Of a stretch of DNA of 64,000 nucleotides, positions 1 through 13,200 are shown in pieces. The notes under the pieces are model-generated. The model saw only the letters and a program-made list of their open reading frames with translations, ran no database searches and was not told the origin of the DNA. The DNA lies in NCBI GenBank assembly GCA_013398275.1, contig VZSE01014929.1, forward strand, positions 843,295 through 907,294, given 5' to 3'. This stretch comes from Promerops cafer (lineage: Eukaryota; Chordata; Aves; Passeriformes; Nectariniidae). The position numbers and the translations under genes were made by a program. The stretch's first letter is position 1. The number at the start of each line of letters is the position of its first letter.

Positions 1-840
1 TTGAAACCCTAAGGAATATTTGGAAAGTGCTGGTCACAATTTTGCAGGTAATAGGATCATAAATAAACATCTATATGCAGATAAGGACTTAACAGAAATC
101 CATCCTTTGAAAGGAAAGCCTATTCTGCAGCTTTAAATTGCTGGATTTATCTCAATAACATGCAAAGTACTACAAAATACATGTGCACAACACCCCCCAA
201 ACAATTAGAAACATCTATCTTATTGTGGTAGATTTAGGACTGGAAAGGTGAGGTTAGCTTGATCTTGTGGGGAAATCTGGAGAACACACTTGGAGTGGGA
301 TTTTTTTTAATTTCAATTTATTTATTCCCATGTGCTGATAAGCACTTGCAGTTTCCACTGAATTTCCCTAGAAATTCCCTAGGATTCCCTAGAAGAATCA
401 CTCTAATCAAAATATGACTTGACTTACACACACCTGTCCAAAAAAGATAAAATTAAGGCTTTGCTTAAGATTTGAGTCTGGTGTTGTTCCATCATACTGA
501 CATGTAGGTGAGTGTAGACTTCATGTACACACATGAACAAGTAGTTAGCAAAAAATGTTAATACTTTAAACTGTATACTGACTACAAAGGAAGAAGCTAA
601 TGGGGATTCATTTGAACCCACTGGAGAAAGATGACTAGTGGCAGAAATAAATACACAGTGCTGCCTTTTTTTTTTTTTTGTTAGGTTTTGCATGCAGAAA
701 GTCAGTAATGTGTGGCTTAAGTCAGCTCTGACAAAATGAGCACCATGATTACTGATGCCCTATTTAACCAAAATATGGATCCAAGTAATCTGAAAAGCCA
801 TCAGTGTGGCAGTTATTTTGGGCAGAAGAAAATAATTGCT

Positions 841-912
841 CTTTAAAAAAAACCAAAACCAAAAAAAACCAAGAAACCAAATCAAAGAAACAAACACCTA
901 AGAAAACCCACC
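841..912 (+). repeat. A-rich AAAACC low-complexity stretch
   Basis: Repeated AAAACC/AAACCAA words (AAAAAAAACCAAAACCAAAA and so on) fill about 70 bases. Confidence 0.75.
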
Positions 913-2618
913 AAAACCAATTTCATTAAGGTAGAGTAGGTCAAGGTAGCTATGCTTGACAGTCTAGTTTAAGCCTGAAGAGAATGGGCAGAGGGGGGTT
1001 TTTTCTGCATAAGAGCCTCAGAAAGATCATAAAAACCTAAAGAAGGTAGAAGATGAATGGGAGATCTTGGTATTTTTCTGTATTCTGTTTTTCTTTAAAA
1101 TACTTTTAATTGCTGCTGGAAAATAAGTCTGTTAATGGTTTTTTTTTCCTTTTCCTGACAAAGTCACCATATTAAAGACTGAATTTTGGTCACTGAGTGC
1201 ATTAGTTGATAGCGGTAGTGGAATTATTTATGTACTGTCATAGAGAACAGTAATGTCTTCAAAAACATGCAAATGGAATTTCAAGGCCATGCTTGTGTTA
1301 CGTGTATTTCTTACTTAAAGTTTGGTGGTTTGTATCTCAGCAATGCTTGATGGTGTGAATGCTGGGGTAATGTAACAGCCATGCAGAAGAAGGTGCTCGT
1401 TTACTGAAAATAAATCAAATGCAGGTTTAACAAGTGCCACTGAGAGAAAATTGTGATCAGAATTCGTAGGGAGCTAACTTAGGCAGCTGAAAAATCTGGG
1501 TTTGGTTGTTCACACACAAATAATAGCAGTAATCTTTTGCTCTGATTTTTCTCCAAATATTTAGAAACTGCTTGCATAGCTGAAATTCTAGATGTGTTTT
1601 CCTTTATTTAAAAAATGGTTATTGTTTTTAGATAGATAGTATAAAATTATAAATTGTATTGGGGGGAGATTCTTTGTTTTCCTGCCAGCTGATAGATGGG
1701 CAAAAGGTATACTTTTTTTACATATAGCCAGCCAACCAGCGAGAAATAAATGTACTTTTAAGTATCCACACCACACACAATGAATTGTTTGAGTTTTTCT
1801 TGGCAGTATTTGGTGAAGATATTTTTGGTATTTTTAATTCTTTGCATGTGCTTGTTCTGTGCCTTTTGTATTATTTTGCACACCACCCAAACTTAATCCT
1901 ATTACTATTTAAAGTATTACTCTCTTTCCACTTGTAGTGTAATTCCACTTGTACTTGTGCTATCTTGAGAGGAGGGATTTTCTTATTCTGTTTGCTTCAA
2001 AGCCAAAAATTTAGCAGCATTTGCAGCCTTTTATACATGAATGTTGCTTAATTAACCTCCATGTTTTTCTCATTCCCATTACCAGAGGTGATGGTCAGGG
2101 AGTCATATTTGGGGACCTTAGTAAATACATCACATTATTTTAATACTATTTACAACTGCAATTATTATTAAGTTCTCTGTGATTTGTAGGCTGATTTTTT
2201 TTGTTGCAATTTCACACGTTTGTGAAATACTACAGCAACTTCTTGTGTAATATGTCTGCACCAATTATAATTTCTTTCTGTATTAGATATGTAATGTTGA
2301 AGCCTGTGGTTTGTTGTAATCTTAAGTACTCCTAATATTTCTCTATAACTATACTTACTGTTTCTCTATACTTACTTGAAATATTACTTTTACGTTTAAT
2401 GATGCAAGTACAAAATGAGTTCTTGCAGGTTTCTTCTTTTGTGCTGCAACTGCACCTGAGCCTTGCAAAATACTACTTTTATTCTCTTGGTTTGGCTCTC
2501 TCTTGAGCAGTGACTGCCAAATAGTTCAAATTCCTCATCTGTTTGACTGTGTCTGTGAATATCTTGCAACTGCTCCTAGCTTTGTGCACTTAGTCCTAGA
2601 AGGAAATTCCCTCCCTTC

Positions 2619-2633
2619 CTGCCCTCTCCTGGA
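2619..2633 (-). promoter_or_regulatory. candidate CTCF binding site
   Basis: The reverse complement CCAGGAGAGGGCAGG fits the CTCF consensus CCASNAGRKGGCRSY at 14 of 15 positions (only the last base differs). A single motif match in 64 kb is not proof of binding. Confidence 0.35.
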
Positions 2634-3929
2634 TGCTGTCAGTACGTGGATAACTGTAATATTTGAAATACCAAGCAAATCCATCCCCTGTTACGGGCTG
2701 GAGTGATGGGAGCTGTGATGTTCTTTCAAGGTATCTCATGCCCTTCTTTAAGAGCTGATCTGTGCTGTAAGAGGTAAAAGTAGGGGGGCTCACTGAGCTC
2801 TCATTCTTAGATGAATCCTGAGAACATCCACCTTACAATTATAGTTAATTGACAGCTATTCTAGGTCTGTGGATAGTAATGCATCTGCAGTAGGGCAGGG
2901 TGTGGAACCCCATATTACTGTGATACCTCATTAAAAGTTTCTTAGGTACCCCTTGTAGCTTCCTAGCGTGCAGTAGTACAGCAGGAAGAAGGGGAAGCAT
3001 TAAACATGTCTACACTTGTGATTTAGGGCAAGTTTTGCCCAAAATAAACAAGGTATGCATGTCTTGGGATAATTCTACTACTCACGAGAAGCAGCATATT
3101 CTCTCTTTGTTGAACACCTCTTTTATTTGTATGATGCTATTTTCAACTGAACCCTGTGGGCTGGCTCTTTGGAATCTCTCTTATTAATGCTTTGAAGAGA
3201 AGTTAGACCTAGAATCTGAGAAAATAGCTCTTAATATTTCATAATGTATGTTTCACTGTTGTGCTTCTAGGTTTATTTAGCAAACAAAACATAGCTTCTT
3301 GCTTTTCATAGTAAAACTTAATAACACTTACTGATTCTCCCTGTGTGTTCTAAATTTGGGCAGAGTGCACAAAATCTAATTATTGCCAGGGTTTTTAATT
3401 GTTTCAGTAACCCCATCATGACTGTTTGCTTATTGACCGTATTGCTGAGAGACTTCCAATTAGGAGTTGTTCTTGCAGTCTTTCAAAATTAAATTTCTGC
3501 TCCTTCTGAAGTATCTCTAGTACTTATGATTTGCTGTACTAGCAATCTTTTATGAACACTGTGCAAAATATAAAAAATTATCTTTTGTCATGAAATGAAA
3601 ATTTCAGTTATGGCAAAGAACATTGGTTGCTAATTAGTGGTATATTAAATTGGTGGTAATACTTGGAAGTTACTGTCTTCTCAAGTTTACATTGTGATGA
3701 GTGACTATTTTTTGAAATGCACATGGTAGCTAAATGTCAATTTCTGTTGATTTTACTAAGTCTTCGGAATGTAATTACTGTTGTGCTCTTGAAAATGTCC
3801 ATAATAAACACTCCCATTCTGTACGTGCTTTGCAAAGGAATGTATTGTAGCACTTATACATATGTATGGTAATCCCCTGTATACATATGGGCTATGTTTA
3901 ATACCAATGTAATAATTTCTTTTTAAATT

Positions 3930-4150
3930 CAGTGACCTTATTCGGGATTATTATTTTGCCATTGTTAATACTAGTATTGGAATGATTGTCAAATGGTCCA
4001 CATTTTTTACAGCACTGAAAGAGAAAAGTCGACTTCATATTAAAATATTATTTTTCTGGAGATAACAAACAAGTCTTTCTAGGATTACCTGCCAGATAAA
4101 GTTTTTAAGGTTATTGCAGGGTTGTAATAAATTCAAGGTGTCTATATTTG
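3930..4150. promoter_or_regulatory. candidate non-coding element
   Basis: Repeat-free AT-rich sequence keeps two CpGs (ATTCGGG, GTCGAC) in a CpG-poor setting and has forkhead-like (ATAACAAACA) and SOX-like (CATTGTTAATA) words. This is a weak indication of constraint. Confidence 0.18.
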
Positions 4151-7085
4151 CATATGTTTTTAGTAAGTTAGGGACTTCTCTGTGCGAGGGCTACAACTGC
4201 TGTGTTTGTTCAGCAGTGACTTCCAGCATTGTCTAACCAGACTATAACATCTTGGTTTTGTCTTTGGAGTTACTTCTGGGAAAATAATTTTTTTTCTGTC
4301 AGATCTGATTTCCTTCACAGCTATCTCTGTGTGCGAGGAGCAGGTGATGGTGTAAGGTACCTCAATTCTTTAAATTCACAGCCAATATGTTGGTCATGGC
4401 TCTGAAGAGCTCAAGACTGTATTTTCTACTTCCATAGGAATGGTCACAGATTCTCTTCTTGAATCAATTAAGACCGTAGATTTCCAAACCATTTAGGAAA
4501 TGCACTGTTGGTATTCTACCAACAGAATCATCCATAGGACTGTTGTCTAGGGCTGAAGTGATTGTGGGTGCTTTTATTTAACTTCATGGTTCCTGGTTTG
4601 CTTGAGGGGGTTTGGGGGTTTTTTTAATATCAGAAGAAATGAAGAGCACAGCATAAGGCTTGACTGAACTAACTTGAATGGGAATTTGGAACAATTTGAA
4701 TTTCCAAGGCTTGTAATATGTGAGCGTTGTTAATCACGTTAGCAAGCTGGCCTTCTCTCAGTGCTGACGTGATTTACAGTATTGGTATTAAGCTTTGAAC
4801 TATACCAAAGGTAAAGGTGATCTACCAGTTTCTAGTTGGGATGTTTTTTCTGATTATACAAAAAAATATTTCATATTCTATGACAGACTAGGGTGAATCA
4901 TATTTATCATTAGCAAATACTTCTCTAAGAAAGAGACCGATGGTACCAGGAAAAAAAATCCTGGCAAAAGAGTATAACTGAAAATGGGATATGAACCAAG
5001 GCTCAAGGGAAATAATGTTAATTTAGACACTGATGTAAATCACTGTATCCAAATACAGGTTTCTTATCTATAAACCATATTGGTGCTCAGAGTGAGATTA
5101 AAGGAGTCTAATAATGAGATTACCTGTTTAGCAAGCTGTTTTTCAATATTAAATTTCTCTTCCCTTTCTCTTCACTTCTGCTGAAGGTAAAATGTAAAAA
5201 GGTTGAACATTTTTATTTATGAAGAGCTAAATTGCCATAGATTACTATTAAGGTCTGATATCAGGCCAAGATTCATTTTTTACTTGACGTCTAGTGTTTA
5301 AGAACAAGAGATGTCTGATGGGGTACCCACTCTTTCTTGAGTGCCTGCCAAATCTTGTATGTCAGCATTCCCTCTGATCTTTTAATGGGGGTTAAAAGGA
5401 GACAACCAAGGTTTTTATTACAAGTGGAAAGTAGTTTGCAGTAGAGATTGTTTTCTGTTCGTTATTATAATGATGGTAGTGCATCAGATAGGACCATTTT
5501 TTTTCCTTTTTGTTCTTTTCTTTAACTATAAATATGGCAGAAAACGGGGAGTGTGGAAACTTCTCAGAATTTTTGTTAGTTGGATAATGAAATGCTTTAA
5601 AAATATTCTTTGAAGTTTACAAATGAGTGTTGGACTGAGCTTCACAGTTGTTTTGTGACACCAGGAAAGGCAGCAACTCGGCACCTTTTTTAAATACCTT
5701 TGTTAGCACCTGGGATAGTTTGTCTGGTATCTGCACCCACAGTGGTCACGGGAGCTGTTTGACTCCTTCAGTGAAATGTGCTGGGAAGCAGCCACTTAAA
5801 TGCAATGCAAATCTCTGTGGCTTTTCCCTCTGTGTGTTCTGTTACAGCAAAGTCTGAGCAAATTAACAGAACATAGATGTACTTGCTGAAAATTTATGCT
5901 GCTTCTATACTACTTAATTGAGACTATAATTCCCTCAAGGATTTAGCATCTTTTTTGATCTATTAATACTGTTTTCTGTTCTGTTACATTCTACTTCTGA
6001 GTAATACTGCTGTTTCATCTGAAATAGATTCTTCAGGTTTGGGTGGTTTTGGTTGTGTTCCCTCCCCCACTTAATTATGGGCATTCAGATCCATCTTCCA
6101 TTGTACAGTCCTGTCTGTCTTCACCTTCCTTTATAGCTGTCTTAGCTGTAACATTAACAGTGCCACCAGGAAAAAGAAAAGCAGACTGCAACCCTGCAGC
6201 TCTTCCTGGTGAGCTGTGGAAATTCATAATCCCTCTCTGACCAAATGACCTGAAATCTAAGGGAGCTGAAGTTGCTTCTTCAAGTGTATTTTTCTTTGGA
6301 ATATAATGACGATGCTTTGTTAATTCAAAATCCACCCTTTTGGGCAGAAACATGGGGTTTTTAAGACTGTTACTTAGTGGATGAGAGTTCACTGTTGGAA
6401 TACATTTACTCAGCATCAGAATTTATGCAGAGTATATCAAACAGCAGCTGTTGTCGAAATCGCAGTTAAAACACCAAACCCATGTTTAACTGCAGGAAAA
6501 TATTTTAATCTCCAGTAGGTGGGTGATTGATGGGGTCATCCACACAGATTTCTTCAACAATTTTTTCTTTTTTTCCCCTTTCTCTTTTCAGATGAGGTAG
6601 GGAAAAAAAATAACCTGGAGGTGCTGTGTTTCCTAAAATGGCACTCATACGTTCCCTATTCTTGTCCATTTGGCCTGAGAATAAGCACAGCAGCTTTCTG
6701 AGAATTTTTGCCTATTGATCGCTATTGACACTGTAGAAAACAATTCAGATTATGACAGTTTTAAGCAGTTCAACTTACCCTTTGCATAAAATCTGTGTGC
6801 TTAAGAGGACTGTACCCTTCATAAGGAGCCTCCTTGCAAATTCACTGGTAGGCTCTATTAATCGTACTGGTAGCTTCAATGAACCTTGTCAGTTCATGGG
6901 GTTTTAATACCCATTAGCTAAAATAATTCTGCCTAGGTCTCGTGACTCTATTTACTCCAATAAATACGCACTGCAACTTGTAATACAAAAGAATATAGAG
7001 TCTTGTGGCTGCTGCTGCTTGATTTCAAGGAGTAGAGGATGACCAGAAGTAGGAAGCAAACACACTGAATAAAACCTTGGAAATA

Positions 7086-7100
7086 CCTGTGGGGGGCAGC
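7086..7100 (+). promoter_or_regulatory. weak candidate CTCF site
   Basis: CCTGTGGGGGGCAGC fits the same 15-base consensus at 13 positions, on the opposite strand to the site at 2.6 kb. The mismatches fall at two core positions, so this is the weaker of the two. Confidence 0.2.
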
Positions 7101-7182
7101 AGTGGCTCAGGTCATTCAGAAATGGGGCCATAATTGCCTGAAAGGACTACCTTTGTTTCTAATTAGGGAAAGCACCTTAATT

Positions 7183-7230
7183 TAAAAAGAAAAAGGAAAA
7201 AAAAAAAAAAAAAAAAAGAAGAAGGAAGAG
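7183..7230 (+). repeat. poly-A and GA-rich tract
   Basis: An uninterrupted A run of about 21 bases (7197-7217) is flanked by AAAAAGAAAAAGG and GAAGAAGGAAGAG. It could be the tail of a retroposed sequence on the + strand, but nothing upstream is recognisable. Confidence 0.8.
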
Positions 7231-10200
7231 CAGAGCAGCACTGAGATGTTTTGGCTCTTGGGAAACTTTCTCTTTTCTTTTGGACTCCCTGGCTGCTGCT
7301 GTGTGCTGGTTGAGCAGGCAGGAATTGGGCACCTTTTGCATTTGCCTCCAAGAAGCCACTGGAATAGCTGCTGTGGTATCCTTCCTGCAGCTCTGGTGAA
7401 GATTGAGTGACTTTATTTTCCACAGCAGCTGAACTGCTTGAATCTGTTCTGCTGTCAGTAAGCTTGTATGTCTTTGTTGGCAGATCACTAGGCACGAGTA
7501 ATTTGTGTGGATGGAGAAAAAGACAGAAGCTGCATAAAGTGTGCAGATGATGTAATGGGGATCAAACCCCTGCAGAAAGAAGTGTCAGAGATGTAATGTT
7601 GATTTTATATGCCATAGTGGAGGGGGTTTAGATGCAATTCTCATTGCACAAAGTGGTTAGGAGGAGATGCCTAATTTTTAATACGAGCAGTTTACAACCA
7701 TTCACAGTTAAACAGTTTATAGGATTCTTGGTAACAAAAGGTGGTCTAATTATAGAGGAAAAGAAAACAATATAGTGAGGATATTTACAATGTGTGACCT
7801 ATGTGAATTATGATCTTGTTAACTATGCAAAAATGACAAAAACCAGAACCATCCCAGTGAATGAAATGTTTAGCCTTTCTTTAATGAACTTTTAATATAG
7901 AAGATAAGGAGGAGGCTAATTTTTTTCCCTTTAACATCAAAAGAAGCCTGCACTTTGAGTGAACCTGTACTTTCTTAAGATTAGTGCACTAGACTTCAAA
8001 CTGGAAAAAAAATGACAATATTTTTTCTTTACAACTAGCCCACACTAGAGTGTTTAGTTTCTGCCAGTAAATCACATGCCAGGGTTTCTACTGCCCTCTT
8101 AAATCAACTGAAGGTGTGATTCCTTTCCCTGTGATTTTTGTTTAACTTCCCTTTTGTAGTTGATCTTAATTGTTCTTATTTGCAGGCTTTAAATGTTGAT
8201 GGACTGTGTCATTTATAACCCTTTTTCATTGCACAGTGACCTTCATAGGGAAATTTCATACATGTTTTCATTGGGCTTTGGTGGCATTTTTGTTTTATGC
8301 ATGTAAGTGAAACTGGCAATAAAAATTAGTACGCAGAAGTAAGGTCTTCTGATTAAAGCAATGTTATAAAAATCTGGTTACACTATAGATAGAAACATTT
8401 CAAAATGTTCTGCAAACCTACACTGAAACTGTGCAAGCACAGATTGCCAAATGTAAAGTCCCTAGTGAATGAAATTTTGTGGTTTTCTCCTAGACAAAAG
8501 CAACCAACTGTGAATTTTGTCCCAGACTAATACTTCACGTAATCTCAGCTACAGTATTTCTACCCTTTGCACCTTCATATTGCTGTTTTCAGCCAGAGGA
8601 GTTGTACCCTGTACAAACTGAGGTGAAAAGAAACCTCATGTCCCCTGTTAGTGTGTCATCCTGTGAAGATAAATGAGTTTTACCCCAAGATGTTCCATCC
8701 CTGCTGTGAAGATGTTGTTGAAACAAACAAGGCATCAGGGCTGGGAAGTGGTGATGGAGAAGGGAGTTTGCCACAGTGCAGTGATAGCAGGGTGTAATGA
8801 AGCTTTAGCTGTGCTCAGCTCAAGTGTGTACAGCAGCCTGCCCAAATCAGCATGGCAGGGCAGAGGGGGCAGAAATGTAGAACAAGATAAATTAGATTTA
8901 ACCCTTAGATTTAAGGGTACTTCATGACCACCTTGATGCTGCTGACTCTAAGAGTAAAATATATTTGGAAGTCCAGAACCAATGGTTTGTTCTAATGATT
9001 TCCCCTAGCAGGTCAAAAAGACCACTGTTGTAAAGTTGATCTGCCCTTTTTGAAAGGATATGAGATGGGTAAGCGTGACAGCCCGTTGGGTTTTTTGGCC
9101 CTGTCTGCTTCCTGCAATTTTTGAATCCCAGACTTTCGGGCATATAAGGCAGATCTCATGAAAGCTCAGCACTTGGACTAGGGTGTTGTAACTAGTGCAA
9201 ATTTGCCTTCCTTGCTGAGGGTTGATAACATCAGCAGCTCATCTCTGGGAACGAGATGATCCTCTTCCCCTCTTGGAAGGACGCAGCTCAAGAGTTTGAA
9301 GTTAGAAAAACATGAACTAATTTGGGTTTAGCTAATTTATGGCTGTACAAGAACAGAATTTTCTCATCTTAGTTATTCTTTTCTGTACTTCTGAAAAGCC
9401 TGTTCCAACCTTTTCTCCCTCTTTTGGTCAGGATAATATTAACTGTCTCTTAACATTCTCTCACTTTCTTGTTTTTTGTTTTTTAGGAAGGAAGGGACAT
9501 CACATGTTTTCTCACTTCTTTTCTTTTTCTCCTTCCACTTCCAACTTTTAAATATATTGGCTGATTTCAACTAACCCCAATTCAGAGCAGAAATATCTCT
9601 TTTCTTATGTTGCATTTTAAATTATTAGAAATAAAGAGGATTCTTTTAACTTACAATGTTCACAAAAAACCTTGAGCTTTATGTTTGTATATTCCTCATG
9701 GCTGCTGTTAGAGCTGTAGAATGAGCAATGGCTTTTGGGTGGCAGCCCCAAATGAAATCCTTGCCAGCCTCTCTTTGAGGAGGTTCTGTGCACTGCCTGA
9801 GAATAAATCAGATTGTAAACATTGTGATTTTGATGGTGGGCTTCCAGTGTAAGTACCATTGGTAGCAGAAGTCCAGTACCAAAAAAGCAGAAATAGACTA
9901 TGTAGGCTGTACATTATAAGTGTTTGTATCCCACTACTTCTCATGTACTAAACAGAGTAACTTCTGACAGTAATTTGGAAGAATGTATCCAAGTTGATAA
10001 AGTTGGTTTTGGTGGTGTGTGAGCTAAGTGGTGACACGACTGCAGTGTTTTCTCTTGCAGTACGATTGCTGCCAGCTGTGCTAAAAGAGAACACTTTTTT
10101 TTTAGGTAGCAAAACACTGTTTCAGTGCTCATTACTGCACTATGACACGCAGAGTTAGTATATTTTTATTGCATTAATAAAGAGAGCTTTGTCCTTCTCT

Positions 10201-13200
10201 GTCTGTTGGCTTTAAATCTTAATCAGAAGATATGCTTTAGAGCAAAAGGGGAAATTTGGGATTCGGGTGCTGCTGATGCTAAAACCAGCATTGCATTTCC
10301 TGTTGGATATCTCCAGTTTTATCTGTGCTCAAAACAAAAAAAAGCAAGCCATTTGACTGCCAAAGAGCAGGTTAGGGGGCAGTGTGAGGAAACTCCATTT
10401 GATCTCTCAACTCCCCCCATTTTCTCTGTTCAGTATCTCTGCTGTGTCCTGCTGTTGTCCCTTTTTCTGAGGGAAAGTGTGAGCATGTTATATGTGAAAA
10501 AACTGCTCTGAAGATACAGCCAGAAGAGCCAAGAGTTGTGCAATGTGAAACCAACATATTTGTCTCCTAACAGCAGTTTCTTGTATAATGTGCTCTTCAT
10601 CCATCCTCTCATAAATTCAGACTGTTTTGAATGGCATAGTTATCATTTAGGAAATATTTGAAGCAGGGCAGATACGAGAAGTTGGGCCTAGATGTTTAGA
10701 ATGGGCAGATTAGGACTGAACCGTGGTTTTCTAATTTCCAGGAGTCATGTCCTGCTGGATGATCTTTTTCTTATCTTCCTTGTACTCTCTTCCATGTTGA
10801 CATCTTTGTTTTGCAGTCTGCTGAGAGAAGGTAATGATGAGGATTATGTCATATGGATTGTAAAAGACCATTTAACCTCAGCTAAGAGATTTTACTCTCT
10901 ACATGTTGCTGTTTGCAGACTCAGGGGAGCAGTTTAATTGACCAGACATGGAAATAGCCATTGGTCTGTGTTCTAAACAAACTTACCGAGACCACAAGGC
11001 TGAATTTTGTTTGACAGTAGCTGAAACAATAAAGGTTTACACTATAAAAATTAGTTTGTTATAAGGATCTGAAGCATCTCTTTTGAACTAACTTAAAGCT
11101 TCAGTGCTGGCAAACAACTGCTCATCAGTAGTGCTGGCCAGAAAAATCCTGTGAAGGAATGTAACAAACCATCAAAATTAAGTATTTTAATCAGATTTTA
11201 AATGAAAACAATAAATGTGTATTGCAGGGTAGAGTGATTCTCTGCAACAGTCTTTTTATAAGCACTTTGCTATTGAACAGCATTGCCAGAATCAGTATGT
11301 AGCAAACCACCAGATGATGAAAGAAACCCTGATTTGTTCTGAATGTTTCATTTTATGAGCGATTCAGTTCAATTTCCATTTTAAAACTGTAGTACATGTC
11401 ATAGATCTTGAAGCACTGAATGTTAAAGAAACTATTAAACATAGTTTTAACTGTTCTCTGCCTCGAGTTCTTAATTGAGAACATAAAGGAGTTTGCCTTG
11501 AGAGTTAGGTGAAATAATTAGTCTTCCAGGTATCTTATTTTAAATGTAATTGCTTTTGCTACCTCATATAGTGTTGGTGGGATGATATTAGTTAGAGTCC
11601 TAATGGAGAACCTGTTATGGGACTCAAATTTTGACTGCAAGATCTTGTTCTTCACCTTAGGATCTAAATTTTTTGAGCTCTAAACACAGATGACTTTCCC
11701 AAAATGTTGATTAGGGATTAGATTCAGAAAGAAGAAGAAAGCAGTGAAACAGAGTTTAATTGTAATTCACTCTGCTGCTTCTTTATACTGCAGTTTTGTT
11801 GTTTCACTAGTTCTTTGTCGCAGATAGAATAAGCAAGACCTGAATTTTAAAACTTGAGTCATGATCCCTCTTGTCTCACAGCTTTCATCACTTATTTAAG
11901 GTTATGAAAAAGAGCTTGGTATTTTTTTTCTTACTGTATTGCTTCTGTAGCTGAAGCAAGAGAGGCAAAATAGAAAAAACCAGCTACGGCTTATAGCATA
12001 AATACTCTATAACCCTTGACATAGTGTAGGTGTTCAGCTTTCACCCTTTCCCCAGCTGTATTTTGAAATTGCTCGCTCTTCGGTGTCTCAGTAACAATTC
12101 GGTGACTTCCCATGTCATTCTGTAACCCAACACAGCTGGAAGAGTGCCAGGGCTGTTGGAATCCTATGCAGCTTTGTAACTTTGGCATGTGTGTTGAGTG
12201 TTTGTCCCCCATCAGCAGTTTCACATCCCAGCACCAAGAGGCTGAATTATTACAAGTGGTTTGCAACCAAGCAGCATTTTTTGTCATTAGATATTTGTTC
12301 TGTAGTTACAGAAGTGAAGCAGGTATATGACAGCAGTGAGAGAAAGTGACTGAAAACAGAAGATAGCTGGAACAATTTCTCAATTTTAGTGTGTCTGAAC
12401 ATTCTGTCCTGTTTGCTTAAAACAAGAAGAGTGGTCTGCATCTGTACCATGATGAAAAATAGAATGCTATTGTGTATGCACTGCTAGGTAGGGAGGCTTC
12501 CACAGCACAGCAAACATATGGAAAACCCTTCCCAGGATGGCAGTCATGCTGCTGCAAACATGCTTAGGAAAGTAGAGACTGCCTGAGCAGGCTGTTGCTG
12601 GTTTCAAGGTTTTGAATTTTGCTCCTTTTGTCTTTACAATTATGCTGCAATAGGTCACGGGGGAGTAGAAGAGGGGAAGCCACATCAGGTCAAGTCACCA
12701 TTGCTTCTTCATTCTCTACAAAGCTTATGGGTAGAGGAATTAATACACCATGGAGGTAGTAACATGCTTAACAGTTGTTTTTTGGTTTCTTTAATACAGG
12801 CACACAAGTGATTACAGTAACTCTTACTCAGCCCTTCCTGGAAGATGACAGAAGTTGGTTATTTTCTTAGGTTTGCTCAGAACAAAATTTTAAATATCAC
12901 TGTATCTCCTTCTAATAGCTTTTGAATGTAGTGTGTTGGCAGATACATGATACGATTCCACTGTGGAGTTAAAATCTCAGTGATAATAGGTTTCCAGAAA
13001 CTTTATGCAGCTTTTGGGGCTGGGGGGATTATTGCCTCTGCAGAGTAAGTGAGAGGCAGAACTGTGGAATTTCCCTCTATTTGGCAGTTGGTTGATGTGG
13101 ATGGAGCTCAAAGAAGGCTGTTTCTGCCTGGCCAGTAACAAGCATAGAATTGCATATTTTAAAGCAATGGTATGTCCTGGGATACGTGTGGAAACCAAGG

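Larger units (their letters stand above)
1..7182. other. gene-free intronic stretch
   Basis: Apart from the A-rich stretch at 0.84 kb and the motif candidates at 2.6, 3.9 and 7.1 kb, I see nothing here. The 113-codon minus-strand frame at 6075-6416 and the two overlapping minus frames at 7.2-7.5 kb show no family features; the latter two read through the poly-A tract. Confidence 0.7.

Noticed and set aside
12112..12330. Cysteine-rich 72-codon + frame overlapping a 98-codon minus frame
   Set aside because: No domain or spacing pattern, no splice context, and opposite-strand frames of this size occur often in the window.
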